Source: Candidatus Heimdallarchaeota archaeon (GTDB lineage: Archaea; Asgardarchaeota; Heimdallarchaeia; Heimdallarchaeales; Kariarchaeaceae). From it: a stretch of DNA of 23,986 nucleotides. The translations under genes were made by a program, and so were the position numbers. Below the pieces are notes generated by a model. That model was given only the letters and a program-made list of their open reading frames with translations. It was not told the origin of the DNA and ran no database searches. The DNA lies in assembly GCA_021399405.1 (NCBI GenBank), contig JAAFKL010000313.1, positions 1 through 23,986 on the forward strand, given 5' to 3'. Positions within the stretch are counted from its first letter, which is position 1; the number at the start of each line of letters is the position of its first letter. Positions 1 to 9,300 of this stretch are shown here, piece by piece.

Positions 1-237
1 AAATTGGAGCAGAATTGAGAACGGGAGAAAAATGACAAAGGAAACCTCATTAAAAGTAGCCTGATGTCTTAGATAATATAGAGTCTTGAGAATATAATAC
101 GCTGCGAGAAATGAAATAAGTCCGAGAAACAGGAAAGATCGACCATCATCATTATTATCTTCGATAAAATTGAATAACGCAGCACCAACAAAACCCAAGC
201 CAATTAAAAATGAGTAAGTTTTGTAAGCGAATCTCAT
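1..237 (-). CDS. Small multi-pass membrane protein, 3' end cut by window
   Basis: The reading frame opens at an ATG (237) and stays open for 79 codons to the window edge, so the C-terminus is missing. The protein starts MRFAYKTYSFLIGLGFVGAA and has about three hydrophobic helices (near residues 7-24, 35-55 and 65-79). The loop after the first helix is acidic (EDNNDDG). I recognise no family. The frame is in phase throughout and the hydrophobic periodicity is protein-like, so I consider it a real gene. It diverges from the small gene at 411, and the 170 bases between them would hold both promoters. Confidence 0.55.
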   Translation of the reverse strand, partial: MRFAYKTYSFLIGLGFVGAALFNFIEDNNDDGRSFLFLGLISFLAAYYILKTLYYLRHQATFNEVSFVIFLPFSILLQF

Positions 238-380
238 TATCCTCATATTTTCAACAACAATTAGCAATAAAAAGAGTATTATTCAATAGAGATCATTTTC
301 AAGCCTCTCCTATTTAAATTATGAAAAATTCATTGTGAGATAAAAAACGATTGAATTCAAAAAGTTACCTTGGACTGAAA

Positions 381-390
381 TATTATATAT
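381..390 (+). promoter_or_regulatory. TATA box of the 411 gene
   Basis: TATTATATAT is centred about 25 bases before the ATG at 411. This is the archaeal TATA-to-start distance, so transcription would begin at or next to the start codon and the mRNA would be leaderless. No Shine-Dalgarno site precedes the ATG. Confidence 0.5.
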
Positions 391-410
391 GTTGCAACAA
401 AGTAACGCTT

Positions 411-629
411 ATGTCTACAATATGGCAATACTGTGCAATTAATGATAATATTGATAAGAAAGTGAAGAAGCTGAAATTCTTTGACGCTGATGGGAATCAT
501 AAAGTTTCTGAGATACAAGACGTTCATATGGAAATCGCAAAACTTGGAAATGAAGGATGGGAATTAGTGACACTTCAGCAAATCAGCCAACCTAATGCAA
601 GAGTGTATTATTTGAAGAAACAGGCTTAG
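411..629 (+). CDS. DUF4177-like small protein
   Basis: A 72-residue soluble protein starting MSTIWQYCAIN. The C-terminal half has the pattern ELxxLGxEGWELV seen in DUF4177-type small proteins (here IAKLGNEGWELVTL, then a strand ending in YYLKK). The function of that family is not settled. The frame can be extended upstream to a TTG at 351, but that would place the TATA box at 381-390 inside the gene. The ATG at 411 fits that box as a leaderless start and also begins where the family's usual xxWEYxxx strand begins. The gene is monocistronic and converges with the receiver-longin gene on the other strand. Confidence 0.6.
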   Translation: MSTIWQYCAINDNIDKKVKKLKFFDADGNHKVSEIQDVHMEIAKLGNEGWELVTLQQISQPNARVYYLKKQA

Positions 630-640
630 ATATTAAACTG

Positions 641-1573
641 CTATTCAATTTGTTTTTTAATAAATCTCAGAATTTTCCGCTTAATCTTATCTAAATATGA
701 GCCACTCAATTCATCTAAAGACTTAATGTGTCTGAATTGATATTCAAATTGTTTTTCCAGCTCTTCGAGATTTCTAATAAAACGAACTAAATTATTAGGT
801 ATAAATAAGCAGAAAAGGAAAAATCCCAACTCCAGTCTTGAATCATTAGCTTCTTTGTCCTCTAGACGGAGAGCGTAGACAAATGAGGTAAACCTTTTTG
901 CTGCGACTGCGGGCAACTGATATAGACCAACATTATATGCTTCTCCCTGACCAATACCAACTATTGAGTATGTTCCAAATTTATGTAAAAATACCTCAAG
1001 GCTTTCATCTAACTCCTCAGGAAATTGATCAAAATCTTTGTAGACAAGATAATCGATATCATTCATCTTTAAGAAAACGAGAGGAATGTTTTCAGATTGA
1101 AATGCGATATCCTTAAGAATTGAATTTTCCCGTCTTGAAGAAATTATTCGTTTCAGCTGATATAATGTTTTTATTAAATCGGTTTCTAGGAACTTTCCTT
1201 TTGCGATATATGAAGCCCCTAGCTCGATACATTCCAAAGCAGTTCGGATGTCGTCTTGTGCTGAAATTACTAAAATTTCCATATTAGGATAATCATGTTT
1301 GAGTTTTGGGATTAATTTAATTGAACAATCTCCCCCTAGAAATAAATCTAGTAGAATTAAGTCAAAATCTACATGTCTCATCATTTCATTCATTTCTGAA
1401 ATCGTTTTCGCATGATCCAATTCAATCAATTCTAAGTGACTTTTTATATATGTGTTAATCAAATAAAAATCATCTTCAGAGTCTTCTACACTTAATATTT
1501 TAAGACTAGACTCTTTACATTGATTTACTAATTGATTATGTTTTGTGTGTAATTTTTCATTTTGAGCTTCCAT
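641..1573 (-). CDS. Response regulator with C-terminal longin/roadblock-like domain
   Basis: A 310-residue protein starting MEAQNEKLHTK. The ATG at 1573 is chosen because an AGGAGTG site lies about 9 bases upstream and the preceding gene ends 4 bases before it; the longer frame would run back into that gene. Residues 1-22 are a short coil. Residues 24-143 are a receiver domain: acidic pair E30/D31, phospho-acceptor D76 in LILLDLFLGG, S104 and K125. Residues 160-310 have the predicted order strand-strand-helix-strand-strand-strand-helix-helix, with a GIGQGEAYNVGLYQLP stretch. That is the topology of longin/roadblock folds, common in archaeal and eukaryotic GTPase regulators. There is no DNA-binding domain, so output is probably by protein contact. 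It is the third gene of the kinase operon. The receiver call is secure; the longin call rests on topology only. Confidence 0.75.
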   Translation of the reverse strand: MEAQNEKLHTKHNQLVNQCKESSLKILSVEDSEDDFYLINTYIKSHLELIELDHAKTISEMNEMMRHVDFDLILLDLFLGGDCSIKLIPKLKHDYPNMEILVISAQDDIRTALECIELGASYIAKGKFLETDLIKTLYQLKRIISSRRENSILKDIAFQSENIPLVFLKMNDIDYLVYKDFDQFPEELDESLEVFLHKFGTYSIVGIGQGEAYNVGLYQLPAVAAKRFTSFVYALRLEDKEANDSRLELGFFLFCLFIPNNLVRFIRNLEELEKQFEYQFRHIKSLDELSGSYLDKIKRKILRFIKKQIE

Positions 1574-1577
1574 CTTA

Positions 1578-2015
1578 TTATACACTCCTGGGTATTTTTG
1601 CAATTCCAAGCCAATATTCTCCAAATACTTTTGCAATTTCAAGGAATCCTGAGAAATTTGTTGGTTTGGTAATATAGCTGTTAGCATTTAATTTGTAACA
1701 ATCTAAAATGTCATTTTTTGACTGTGAAGTAGATAAAATTATGACAGGAATCATCTTTAAATTTTCACTACTTTTTATTTCCTTCAATACTTCGCGTCCA
1801 TCTTTCTTTGGTAGGTTTAAGTCTAGAAAAATGAAATCAGGTATTCGGGCATCTGAATATTGACCCTTTTGTGTTAAGTAATCTATGGCTTCAATACCAT
1901 TTAGAACAAAGTTAATTTCAACATCGTATTGTCCTTTATCAAAAGCTGTTTTGAGAAAGAAAATATGATCTTCATTATCTTCAACAAGTAGGATTTGAGT
2001 TGGTTGATATTTCAT
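1578..2015 (-). CDS. Single-domain response regulator (Rcp1-like)
   Basis: A 145-residue protein that is only a receiver domain. It carries ILLVEDNEDH at the start (E12/D13), phospho-acceptor D65 in FIFLDLNLPKKDG, S95 in VIILSTS and K117 in SYITKP. LNLPKKDG and the LSTS segment are typical of the Rcp1 class of stand-alone regulators that serve PAS or phytochrome kinases. The ATG at 2015 is chosen over an upstream ATG (2096) because the longer form adds 27 residues that overlap the kinase gene. An AAGGTG site overlapping the kinase stop lies about 8 bases upstream. It is likely the direct partner of the adjacent kinase and may pass phosphate or compete with the next gene's receiver. Confidence 0.88.
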   Translation of the reverse strand: MKYQPTQILLVEDNEDHIFFLKTAFDKGQYDVEINFVLNGIEAIDYLTQKGQYSDARIPDFIFLDLNLPKKDGREVLKEIKSSENLKMIPVIILSTSQSKNDILDCYKLNANSYITKPTNFSGFLEIAKVFGEYWLGIAKIPRSV

Positions 2016-2025
2016 GATTTGCACC

Positions 2026-3624
2026 TTACCGCGGTAATGTAAAATGGAATATTGAACCCTTACCCAAAATCGATTCAACCCAAATTTTTCCACCATATCG
2101 CTCTACAACTCTTTTACAAATTGCTAAACCTATACCGGTCCCACCATACTCACTTCTATTATGTAATCGTTGAAAATTTCCAAAAATTTTCTTAAAATAT
2201 TGAGATTCAATTCCTAAACCATTATCTTTGACAGAGAAAAGCCAGTAGTCCTCATGTTCTGAACAGCTAATCTGAATCTTTGGAGAACCGCTTTTATTGA
2301 ATTTAATTCCATTACTAATAAGATTCTGAAATAATTGTGTTAAACCTGTTCTCTCACCCTTCACTTTCGGGAGAGAATCAAATATTATTTCGCTACTAGT
2401 TTCTTCCATTGTTTTTTGCAAATTCATTGTGACTTGAATTAAAACTGATTTGATTTCTATTTCTTCAATTTCAATTGCATCAGTAGAGAAACGTGAATAT
2501 GTCAAAAGGTCTGAAATTAATGCCTGCATCCTAGCTGTCCCATTTAGCATACCTTGGATTTGTCGTTTTCCTTCAGAATTTAATACTTCTCCATATGTAA
2601 TATCAATTAACTCTGCATAGCTTGAAATTACACTTAGTGGTTCTTTAAGATCATGTGAAGCAAAATAAGCAAATTGTTCAAGATCTTCGTTGGAACGAAA
2701 TAATTCCTTTGTTTTAATTTCTAAAGATTTCTCAACTCTCTTTTTTTCATTGATTTCCTTTTTAAGTGCATTATTAAGCTTAATTAAATCGCTAGTGTAT
2801 CGTAATTTCTCAGTTTCTCTTTTTCTGTTTTCGGTCAGATCTGTGAAAAAGACCATTAAACTGGGTTCGTTCTCAAACATAATTTTTTTTGCTTCAACAA
2901 GTACGGGAAACTCAGAACCATTCTTTCTCAACCCTAAGGTTTCATATGCTGGTGATTCACCTTCGCCTATTACTTGATCTAATGAACTAATAGGCAATGT
3001 TTCACGTACTTCAGGACTTAAAAGATTGATTTCTGGCATCCCAACGATCTCATCTGAAGATTCAAAACCAAATAAATCAATAAATGCGGAATTAGAAAAT
3101 TGACATATCCCATGTTTTAAAACCAAAATTCCTTGAGGTGCGGCGTCAAACAATGTTTTATATCTATCTTCACTTTCTTGTAAATCCTTTTCTGTTTGCT
3201 TTCGAGACTTTATATCTCTAATAGTAACTATTCTTTTTGTTTCACGGTGAACTTTTAATTCACGCGAAGACATTTCTACTAAGTGTAAAGTCCCATCCTT
3301 CTTTTTCATTGTGATTTCAAATGGTGATTCCGTCTGGAAATTGTATGATATAAGATCAATATCTTGATCAGGAACCAATTCTATCATTGATCTACCTCGT
3401 ATTTCTGATAGGTTACTATATCCAAGCAGAGTTACGAAAGGGGAGTTTGCAATTTCTATTTTCATGTCCTTAATTACTGCAATTCCAGCTAATCCTGCCT
3501 CAACCAATATTTTTAGTTGTTTTCTCTCCTCATTCAATTCGTTCATTCGGGAATTATATGCAATTATTTGGTCAGCATCGATCGGATTTGCTACATAATT
3601 ATTTTGGTTTTTCTGGGTAGTCAT
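2026..3624 (-). CDS. PAS-PAS sensor histidine kinase, cytosolic
   Basis: A 532-residue kinase from the ATG at 3624; a GTG three codons upstream is the alternative start. There is no membrane segment, so it senses an internal signal. A short N-terminal coil (about 20-45) is followed by PAS 1 (about 40-135) and PAS 2 (about 150-265, beginning ESEDRYKTLFDAAPQGI), a coiled coil (about 270-315) and the HisKA helix with H324 in FAYFASHDLKEPL. The ATPase domain has the N box NLISNGIKFN (N434, N438), the G1 box DNGLGI and the G2 box GGTGIGLAI. This is the family that pairs with Rcp1-like regulators, which is the next gene (10-base gap). No heme- or flavin-binding residues are evident in the PAS domains, so the ligand is unknown. 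Confidence 0.93.
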   Translation of the reverse strand: MTTQKNQNNYVANPIDADQIIAYNSRMNELNEERKQLKILVEAGLAGIAVIKDMKIEIANSPFVTLLGYSNLSEIRGRSMIELVPDQDIDLISYNFQTESPFEITMKKKDGTLHLVEMSSRELKVHRETKRIVTIRDIKSRKQTEKDLQESEDRYKTLFDAAPQGILVLKHGICQFSNSAFIDLFGFESSDEIVGMPEINLLSPEVRETLPISSLDQVIGEGESPAYETLGLRKNGSEFPVLVEAKKIMFENEPSLMVFFTDLTENRKRETEKLRYTSDLIKLNNALKKEINEKKRVEKSLEIKTKELFRSNEDLEQFAYFASHDLKEPLSVISSYAELIDITYGEVLNSEGKRQIQGMLNGTARMQALISDLLTYSRFSTDAIEIEEIEIKSVLIQVTMNLQKTMEETSSEIIFDSLPKVKGERTGLTQLFQNLISNGIKFNKSGSPKIQISCSEHEDYWLFSVKDNGLGIESQYFKKIFGNFQRLHNRSEYGGTGIGLAICKRVVERYGGKIWVESILGKGSIFHFTLPR

Positions 3625-3682
3625 AAATTCCACTTTTTACATTACAAATAGAAATTAAATTCACCCTAATGTTATAACACAA

Positions 3683-3692
3683 TATTATATAA
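3683..3692. promoter_or_regulatory. TATA-like box, possibly read both ways
   Basis: TATTATATAA is almost symmetrical. On the minus strand it would place transcription of the kinase operon near 3662, giving a leader of about 40 bases. On the plus strand it lies about 29 bases before the ATG of the 47-codon frame at 3717. Confidence 0.4.
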
Positions 3693-3716
3693 CAGTTTAT
3701 GTTGAGCAATTAACAG

Positions 3717-3860
3717 ATGCAGATTGACTCTGAATCAAATATCGAAAATGGAACTAGAGTACCAAAGAATTGGTCACCCATACGCAAGATTACAATAGTT
3801 AAAGAAATTAGCATAAACTCAAAAAACTATACGCAAATTTCGATGAAAAAAATACAATAA
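3717..3860 (+). CDS. Possible 47-residue basic small protein
   Basis: A short open frame starts MQIDSESNIENGTRVPKNW and is rich in Lys and Ile towards the end (terminal SMKKIQ). I know no homologous family. Support: it occupies a 469-base gap that holds no other gene, a TATA-like box (3683-3692) is placed for a near-leaderless transcript, and the composition is soluble and protein-like. An inverted repeat with AATACAA (3851-3857) and TTGTATT (3867-3873) overlaps the stop and could act as an end signal. Against: it is short, and such frames arise by chance in AT-rich DNA. Confidence 0.28.
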   Translation: MQIDSESNIENGTRVPKNWSPIRKITIVKEISINSKNYTQISMKKIQ

Positions 3861-4093
3861 ATTTTGTTGTATTGTTAATGCGTCTTTCTTGTCAATTTAA
3901 TTTTCTTGGGAGATAGTAGTATACCCTGTTGAAATTAATTATGTAAAATATATATGAAATATCCTGATTTCAATATTATTTAGTATTGAAAGCTTGCCAA
4001 TATACTCATTTACTTTTGGTTTAGGAATCAATTTTCAATATTTAAACGATCGATCGATCCAACCTTCCATTGTGTTATGACTCTCTTTTCAAG
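3861..4093. other. Gene-free AT-rich stretch
   Basis: No frame on either strand is convincing. It contains one arm of the small inverted repeat at 3851-3873 and a short CGATC run at 4047-4060. It would hold the 3' untranslated end of the LamG gene. Confidence 0.4.
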
Positions 4094-5053
4094 TTATTCA
4101 ATAATTTTTTTGTTACTTTTTGCTCGTGATTTACCAATGTAAAAACCCGCAATTCCAGTGACTAACACAAAAGATCCTGCAATTAACAAATTTTTTGATG
4201 TTGGAGATAAATTAATTGCCAAAGCAGTTGATATTGAGAATTGACTTTGTCGAGCACGAGATTCCAAGATAAATTGGAAATCGTTTGTTATCTGCTCATT
4301 ATTGAGTGCAATATTATATATTGAAATTTCATCCATACTTCCATTTACCGCAATTGCGTTAGCATCGGGTGGCTCACTGTATCCTATACTTAATTCAGCA
4401 CTAGATTGACCGATCTCATAATTCCAAATAGAATCTCCAATATTTGTTCCATTAACATACATAGAATAACTATGATCCTTTTTTGTTATAACAATGAACT
4501 GCCAATTATTGAGCCCAAAGTCAACCGAATTTCCACCCAATGATACAATTTCCGTAAGAGTATTATCCCAAGAATGAAAAACCAGAGAAAACTGAGAGGG
4601 GCTACCAGATCTACTCAATGTAAAAAACCATTTTTTACTAGTTCCACCACCATCACCATGGGACATGAGATTAATAACTTTCCCGTGAGCTTCTAACGAG
4701 ATAATTTTAATCCAAACACTTATTGTAAAATCATTTGCTACAAAATCAAATATTGGATCATCAGGGAACCCAATTCTATCTTCTTGGGAATTAAATTTTA
4801 TCCCAAGACCATTTATACCATCACCCCAGGATCCTCCTCTCATAACTCCTGTAAGACCATTAATATTTTCATTAACTGTCGAGTTATTTATTTCATCAAA
4901 AGGAAGGTGAAAAATTTTATTGGCTGCGGTCTGAGAAATATTGATTGCATCTTGCTCAGCTCCCAAAGCAATAAGTGCGTTGTTAATATGTAAAGTGGAA
5001 ATCAAAATGAATATTTGAAAAGCAATTGACAAAGGTTTTTTCGATTTGCTCAT
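4094..5053 (-). CDS. Membrane-anchored LamG (concanavalin A-like) surface protein
   Basis: A 319-residue protein from the ATG at 5053; a TTG one codon upstream is possible, since the GAGG site sits 9 bases from that TTG and 12 from the ATG. An N-terminal signal helix (about 8-31) is followed by a LamG-like jelly roll (about 45-262). Its recognisable parts are FHLPFDE, GIKFNSQEDRIGFPD, FTISVWIKI, the NNWQFIVITKKDHSYSMYVNG strand pair and GSMDEISIYNIALNNEQI. A membrane helix (about 287-307) and a basic tail (KSRAKSNKK) follow, so the domain faces outside. LamG domains bind glycans or proteins; no catalytic residues are evident. It is probably an adhesin or glycan-binding surface protein. It stands alone, 180 bases after the start region of the peptidase gene's 3' end, with no sign of an operon. 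Confidence 0.82.
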   Translation of the reverse strand: MSKSKKPLSIAFQIFILISTLHINNALIALGAEQDAINISQTAANKIFHLPFDEINNSTVNENINGLTGVMRGGSWGDGINGLGIKFNSQEDRIGFPDDPIFDFVANDFTISVWIKIISLEAHGKVINLMSHGDGGGTSKKWFFTLSRSGSPSQFSLVFHSWDNTLTEIVSLGGNSVDFGLNNWQFIVITKKDHSYSMYVNGTNIGDSIWNYEIGQSSAELSIGYSEPPDANAIAVNGSMDEISIYNIALNNEQITNDFQFILESRARQSQFSISTALAINLSPTSKNLLIAGSFVLVTGIAGFYIGKSRAKSNKKIIE

Positions 5054-5237
5054 CAAAATTCAATTCCTCAAAGAATCCAATTCTCAGTATTGCATTTTCC
5101 TATAAAAATTTAAGTTTTTTTAAGTAATATCATAAATATATAATTTGGAATCATTCTACAAGCCATAAGTGCAGTTCTTATAGTAGATTGATTGAAAATT
5201 ATTACGTTATTAATTATTGAAAATTAGGTTATACAGG

Positions 5238-6209
5238 CTATTTCTCTAAGATTATTTCTATTATAAAGCTAACCAAAGATGATAAAAATTTAAAATTCAC
5301 CTCAGTGTCAGACGGGAGATGGTAATGTGGATTGCGAAAATTCGCTGTATCAGTAAACATCATCGCTGGAACATCTTCATCCCAAAATACACTATGATCA
5401 CTTCTACGAGTATCAGGCATAGGATTGCCTCGATCAGGTACAATTAATGGAATTCTTGGAATTGCATGACTGGATTCTGTGAATTTACTATGCCAGATTT
5501 TAGCTTGTTCATTTAATACAATAGCAATAAAATCACCCTTTTCAGGAAATAGAGGGATGCCAGCAACCGGTTTTTGTTCATCGGCTGTAAATCCGACTGT
5601 TTCAAAGTTGAAAACAGCTGATACTTTGTCAAACAATTGGGCCTCTTTTAAGGTTGCAACAAATTTCCTAGTACCTACAAACCATTGTAGCTCAGGGTTT
5701 GCATCGTTCATATAGTTGAAGAATTCATCTCGTAGACTTGTTGCACCATAATAGATATCGCTCCATTTTGCATCTTTTCCTCGTTCGACATTCATCTTAT
5801 TGAGTAAATCGTACATGATTGGGTCACCTTCTTCAAAATCAGGCAAAACAAATGCTAAATTTAATGATTCTTTCGCTGATGAATGGGTATAATACCAGTG
5901 AACCAAACGATCAACTACTGCAACTCCTGACCCATTGTCATCAACACCTGGACAATCTGGAACTGTATCATGGTGTGCCAACATCAGGATAAAGGGTTCA
6001 TCACGATTTGGTGGAGGGATCCAAAGATTTCTCCCAGTATAGCCATTTGTTTTAAATTCCAAAACAGAAGCATCAGCACCCCATTGTTTCCACCGCTCTG
6101 CTATTTTTCGTGGTACATTGGCATGATTTTCAACAGCAGTGTACGGATTTCTGTCTCCTCCTAAAATATTATAGAGATCTTCAAAGTGAACCTTGGATAG
6201 TAATTCCAC
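5238..6209 (-). CDS. M28-family zinc metallopeptidase, cytosolic
   Basis: A 323-residue aminopeptidase-like protein. The metal and catalytic motifs appear in the family order: H80 in LMLAHHDTVPD, D90/D91 in PGVDDNGSG, E126/E127 in PDFEEGDP (general base plus ligand), E203 in FNFETVGF and H297 in HYHLPSDT. Glu at the fourth ligand position occurs in the family. There is no signal peptide or membrane helix, so it probably trims peptides inside the cell. The start is a GTG at 6209; an ATAAATTTATT box about 28 bases upstream supports a leaderless GTG start. No ATG lies near the N-terminus. It is oriented like its neighbours but separated by 100 bases or more on each side, so it is probably transcribed alone. 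Substrate is unknown. Confidence 0.87.
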   Translation of the reverse strand: MELLSKVHFEDLYNILGGDRNPYTAVENHANVPRKIAERWKQWGADASVLEFKTNGYTGRNLWIPPPNRDEPFILMLAHHDTVPDCPGVDDNGSGVAVVDRLVHWYYTHSSAKESLNLAFVLPDFEEGDPIMYDLLNKMNVERGKDAKWSDIYYGATSLRDEFFNYMNDANPELQWFVGTRKFVATLKEAQLFDKVSAVFNFETVGFTADEQKPVAGIPLFPEKGDFIAIVLNEQAKIWHSKFTESSHAIPRIPLIVPDRGNPMPDTRRSDHSVFWDEDVPAMMFTDTANFRNPHYHLPSDTEVNFKFLSSLVSFIIEIILEK

Positions 6210-6309
6210 AAAAAATAATTTTGCAGTATAGAATAAATTTATCGTTTCTTTAAATTAGTTAATTGAATGTTAAGAAATTAATTACGACAATGAGAATGAA
6301 TTCCATTAG

Positions 6310-9300
6310 TTATGCTTCTGATTCTTCATCAAATCTTCTGGCATCAGCCAACATTTTCTCTAGATAATCATTGACATTCGTCCCTTTGGAATATGTTTTC
6401 TTAGAGTCATCATATACTCCAATAAATGAATTTTGAGTAAGTAGGGCGGTTAACAATGCCTCAGCGTGTTCAATGGGGGTCCGCATTATTTCGGCAATTT
6501 GAGAAATATGAATTTCTTTTCCATCTTCAGTAAGTTGTATGAATTCTAGCATTCCGCTCCATGGTTCAAACCACTGTTGTTTTTGATTCAATAATTCTTC
6601 AATATCACTTTGCAATTGGTTCAATGACACTGATACTTTATTTGTCAAATTTATTGTATCATTAATCTCTGTGACCTCAACAGATACTAAAACTGGACTT
6701 CTTTTCATCATTTCAAATAATTTATTTTCGATTTCTAATAAATTACTGATCTCACTCTTATTTACTTTTATCTCATCCAGTATCAAGTTAATTTTAAGTT
6801 CAACTTCATGTAATTCTTCTAGAGAGTTAACCTTTGATAGCAGAGCTTCAGTTTCATTTAGTAATGATACTGAAAATTTTGCTTCTGATATTTTGAGTAA
6901 ATTAACCCAAGTGTTTACTATTTCAGACTCATTCGATATCCCATTTGCATTGAGTAATTCCTTGATTTCATTATTGAGAAATCCATTTAATCGAGCCTCC
7001 ATTCGCTCGTCGGAACTTGCGAAACCAGCCTTCTTGGCTTTTTGTTGATCTTTTATGTTTAAGAAACCTAATTCTTGAGCTTCACTATCTTTGCCTTTTC
7101 TTTTTTGTCTAATCCGATAGATTACAATCATTATAATAGACACAAGAGCTAGAACCAGAATCCCTTCGATTGGGCTTTGAGGATTTGTACCCAAATCGTA
7201 CTCTAATTTATTAGGGAATAGATCATTATCAAAATCCTTAGTTGCGTCTTTGGGATCCAGAGGATCTAAGTCATTTTCGATTTCCCAAGCATCATTAATG
7301 CCATCGAGATCGGTGTCTTTTTTCGTAGGATCTGTTCCATGATCATATTCATTGAGATTTGATACTCCATCCGAATCGAAATCTAAGAGGGCATCGTTAC
7401 CATCTGTTGCGTTAAATTGATAAAGAAATTCCCATGCATTTGGCATACCATCTTCATCTCGATCCAAATCAGCATCGTTCGTTCCTGGATCCAAATTCAT
7501 GAGGACTTCCCAACCGTCTGGCATACCATCATCATCGCTATCAGGATCGTTAGGATCTGTGCCAGCAAAAAATTCCTCTCTGTTTGACAGGAGATCAAAA
7601 TCGTTGTCTTGTGCTCCATCCAATGGGTTTTCAGGTCTTAATCCATTTTCCCACTCCCACTTATCGTACATTCCATCTCCATCTGTATCTGGATTTGTTG
7701 CATCAAGACAAATTGAAGCAGTACCGATACACAGATCATATTCCTCTTGATTAGTGAACCCATCTCCATCATAGTCCAATTCTGGATCTGTTACTATCAA
7801 AGTCATGGTACTCCAAAGTATCTCACCCTCAGGATTAAGTTTAATCAAATAACTGTTTATCCCCCCACCAAAATTATAAGGATAAATATTATTTACCTCT
7901 GTGTTTGTTAATGGAAAGTTAGGATTCACACTCCCCCCTGTAATTAATATATTATCATTATTATCCAACGTAACAAAAGGGAGACCAGTTGCAAATACGG
8001 TTGGGTCATAGAGACTTCCATACTGAAAACTAAAAAGTAGATTATTATTCTCATCGAATTTCGTAACAAAAAGATCAAAATTACCATCTTGCAATGATTG
8101 ATCACCGATATTAGAGTTAAATCTTGGGTAATCATTAGAACCGGTACTACCAACAGCTATCAAATTATTCTGACTGTCCAATCCGATGTCCATAATAAAA
8201 TCGGCATTGCTACCACCCACATAACTACCATAGGTTAAATTCCCTTGATTATCAAGTTTAGTAATAACTCCGTCCGTTAAAGCATTATATGCATTATCAA
8301 ATGCATCATTGGTAACTGGGTAATCCGCCGATTCAGATAACCCCCCAATAATGATCTGATTGTCAGTATCAAGTTCTATGCCATTATTCCAATCAGAAAA
8401 TTCTCCAGCCAAATAAACACCCCAGTTAATTTCACCATTTTCGTTTTGAGAATAGATCACTCCATCATAACATTCCAAGTTATCACAATCACTTAATGTC
8501 GCGTTATTAATGGCTGAAGTAAATGGGAGATCAGGAGAAGTGGCAGTTAATAACGAAATTATATTTCCATCTGTATCTATTTCGATATCAATAATTTGAT
8601 CTCGATATTTTCCACCAATATAATTACTCCAAATCAATTCCCCTTGGGGTGAAAATTTTGCATTGTAATAATCAATAGGGATGTCGGCACCGCCAACATA
8701 ATTGGTGTAAGTACTATTTAATAGGGGCATATCCGATGAGCCCGTGGTTGCACCAAATATAACATTGTCATCTGCATCTACATTTACGATACCATAGAAT
8801 TCCACTCCAGACCCACCTACGTACGTACTCCAAAGTAGGACACCTGTTGGATTATATTTTTGTATAAATGCATCAGTTTTCCCGTTATAGGAAGGGAATT
8901 CAGCATTGAAAGCAATTGAAGATGACTTTACAGTGCCTGATATTATGAGGTTATCAGCAGAATCAATTGCAAGATTTTGAGGAAAAATATCATCGTCATC
9001 ATATTTAATAGGTATAACATCCAAAATTTCACCTGTGGGAGATATTTTTGAAAGAAAGCCTTCCGCAATGAGCGATCCACTACCATCCCCAACTTCACCA
9101 ACAACCCAGATATTGTTTTTACTATCGACTGCTATCCCCTTAACCAAATCTTCAGGTTTTCTTGATTCTTGTTCCAAAATTACGGAATTCTTAGTAAATG
9201 ACGAACTATTTTTCTCTGTGTTGTGAAATTGTAATTGATTTGAAGAGACAATTCCGAAAGAGCTCAATAATTGAATCATTAACAGGAAAGTAATGATCCT

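Noticed and set aside
4047..4060. Short tandem CGATC run in the gap after the LamG gene
   Set aside because: Only about three units long; too short to call a repeat element or a binding site, with no second copy nearby.
5238..6209. Glu in place of Asp at the fourth metal ligand of the M28 peptidase as a sign of inactivity
   Set aside because: M28 enzymes use either Asp or Glu there, and all other catalytic residues are present.
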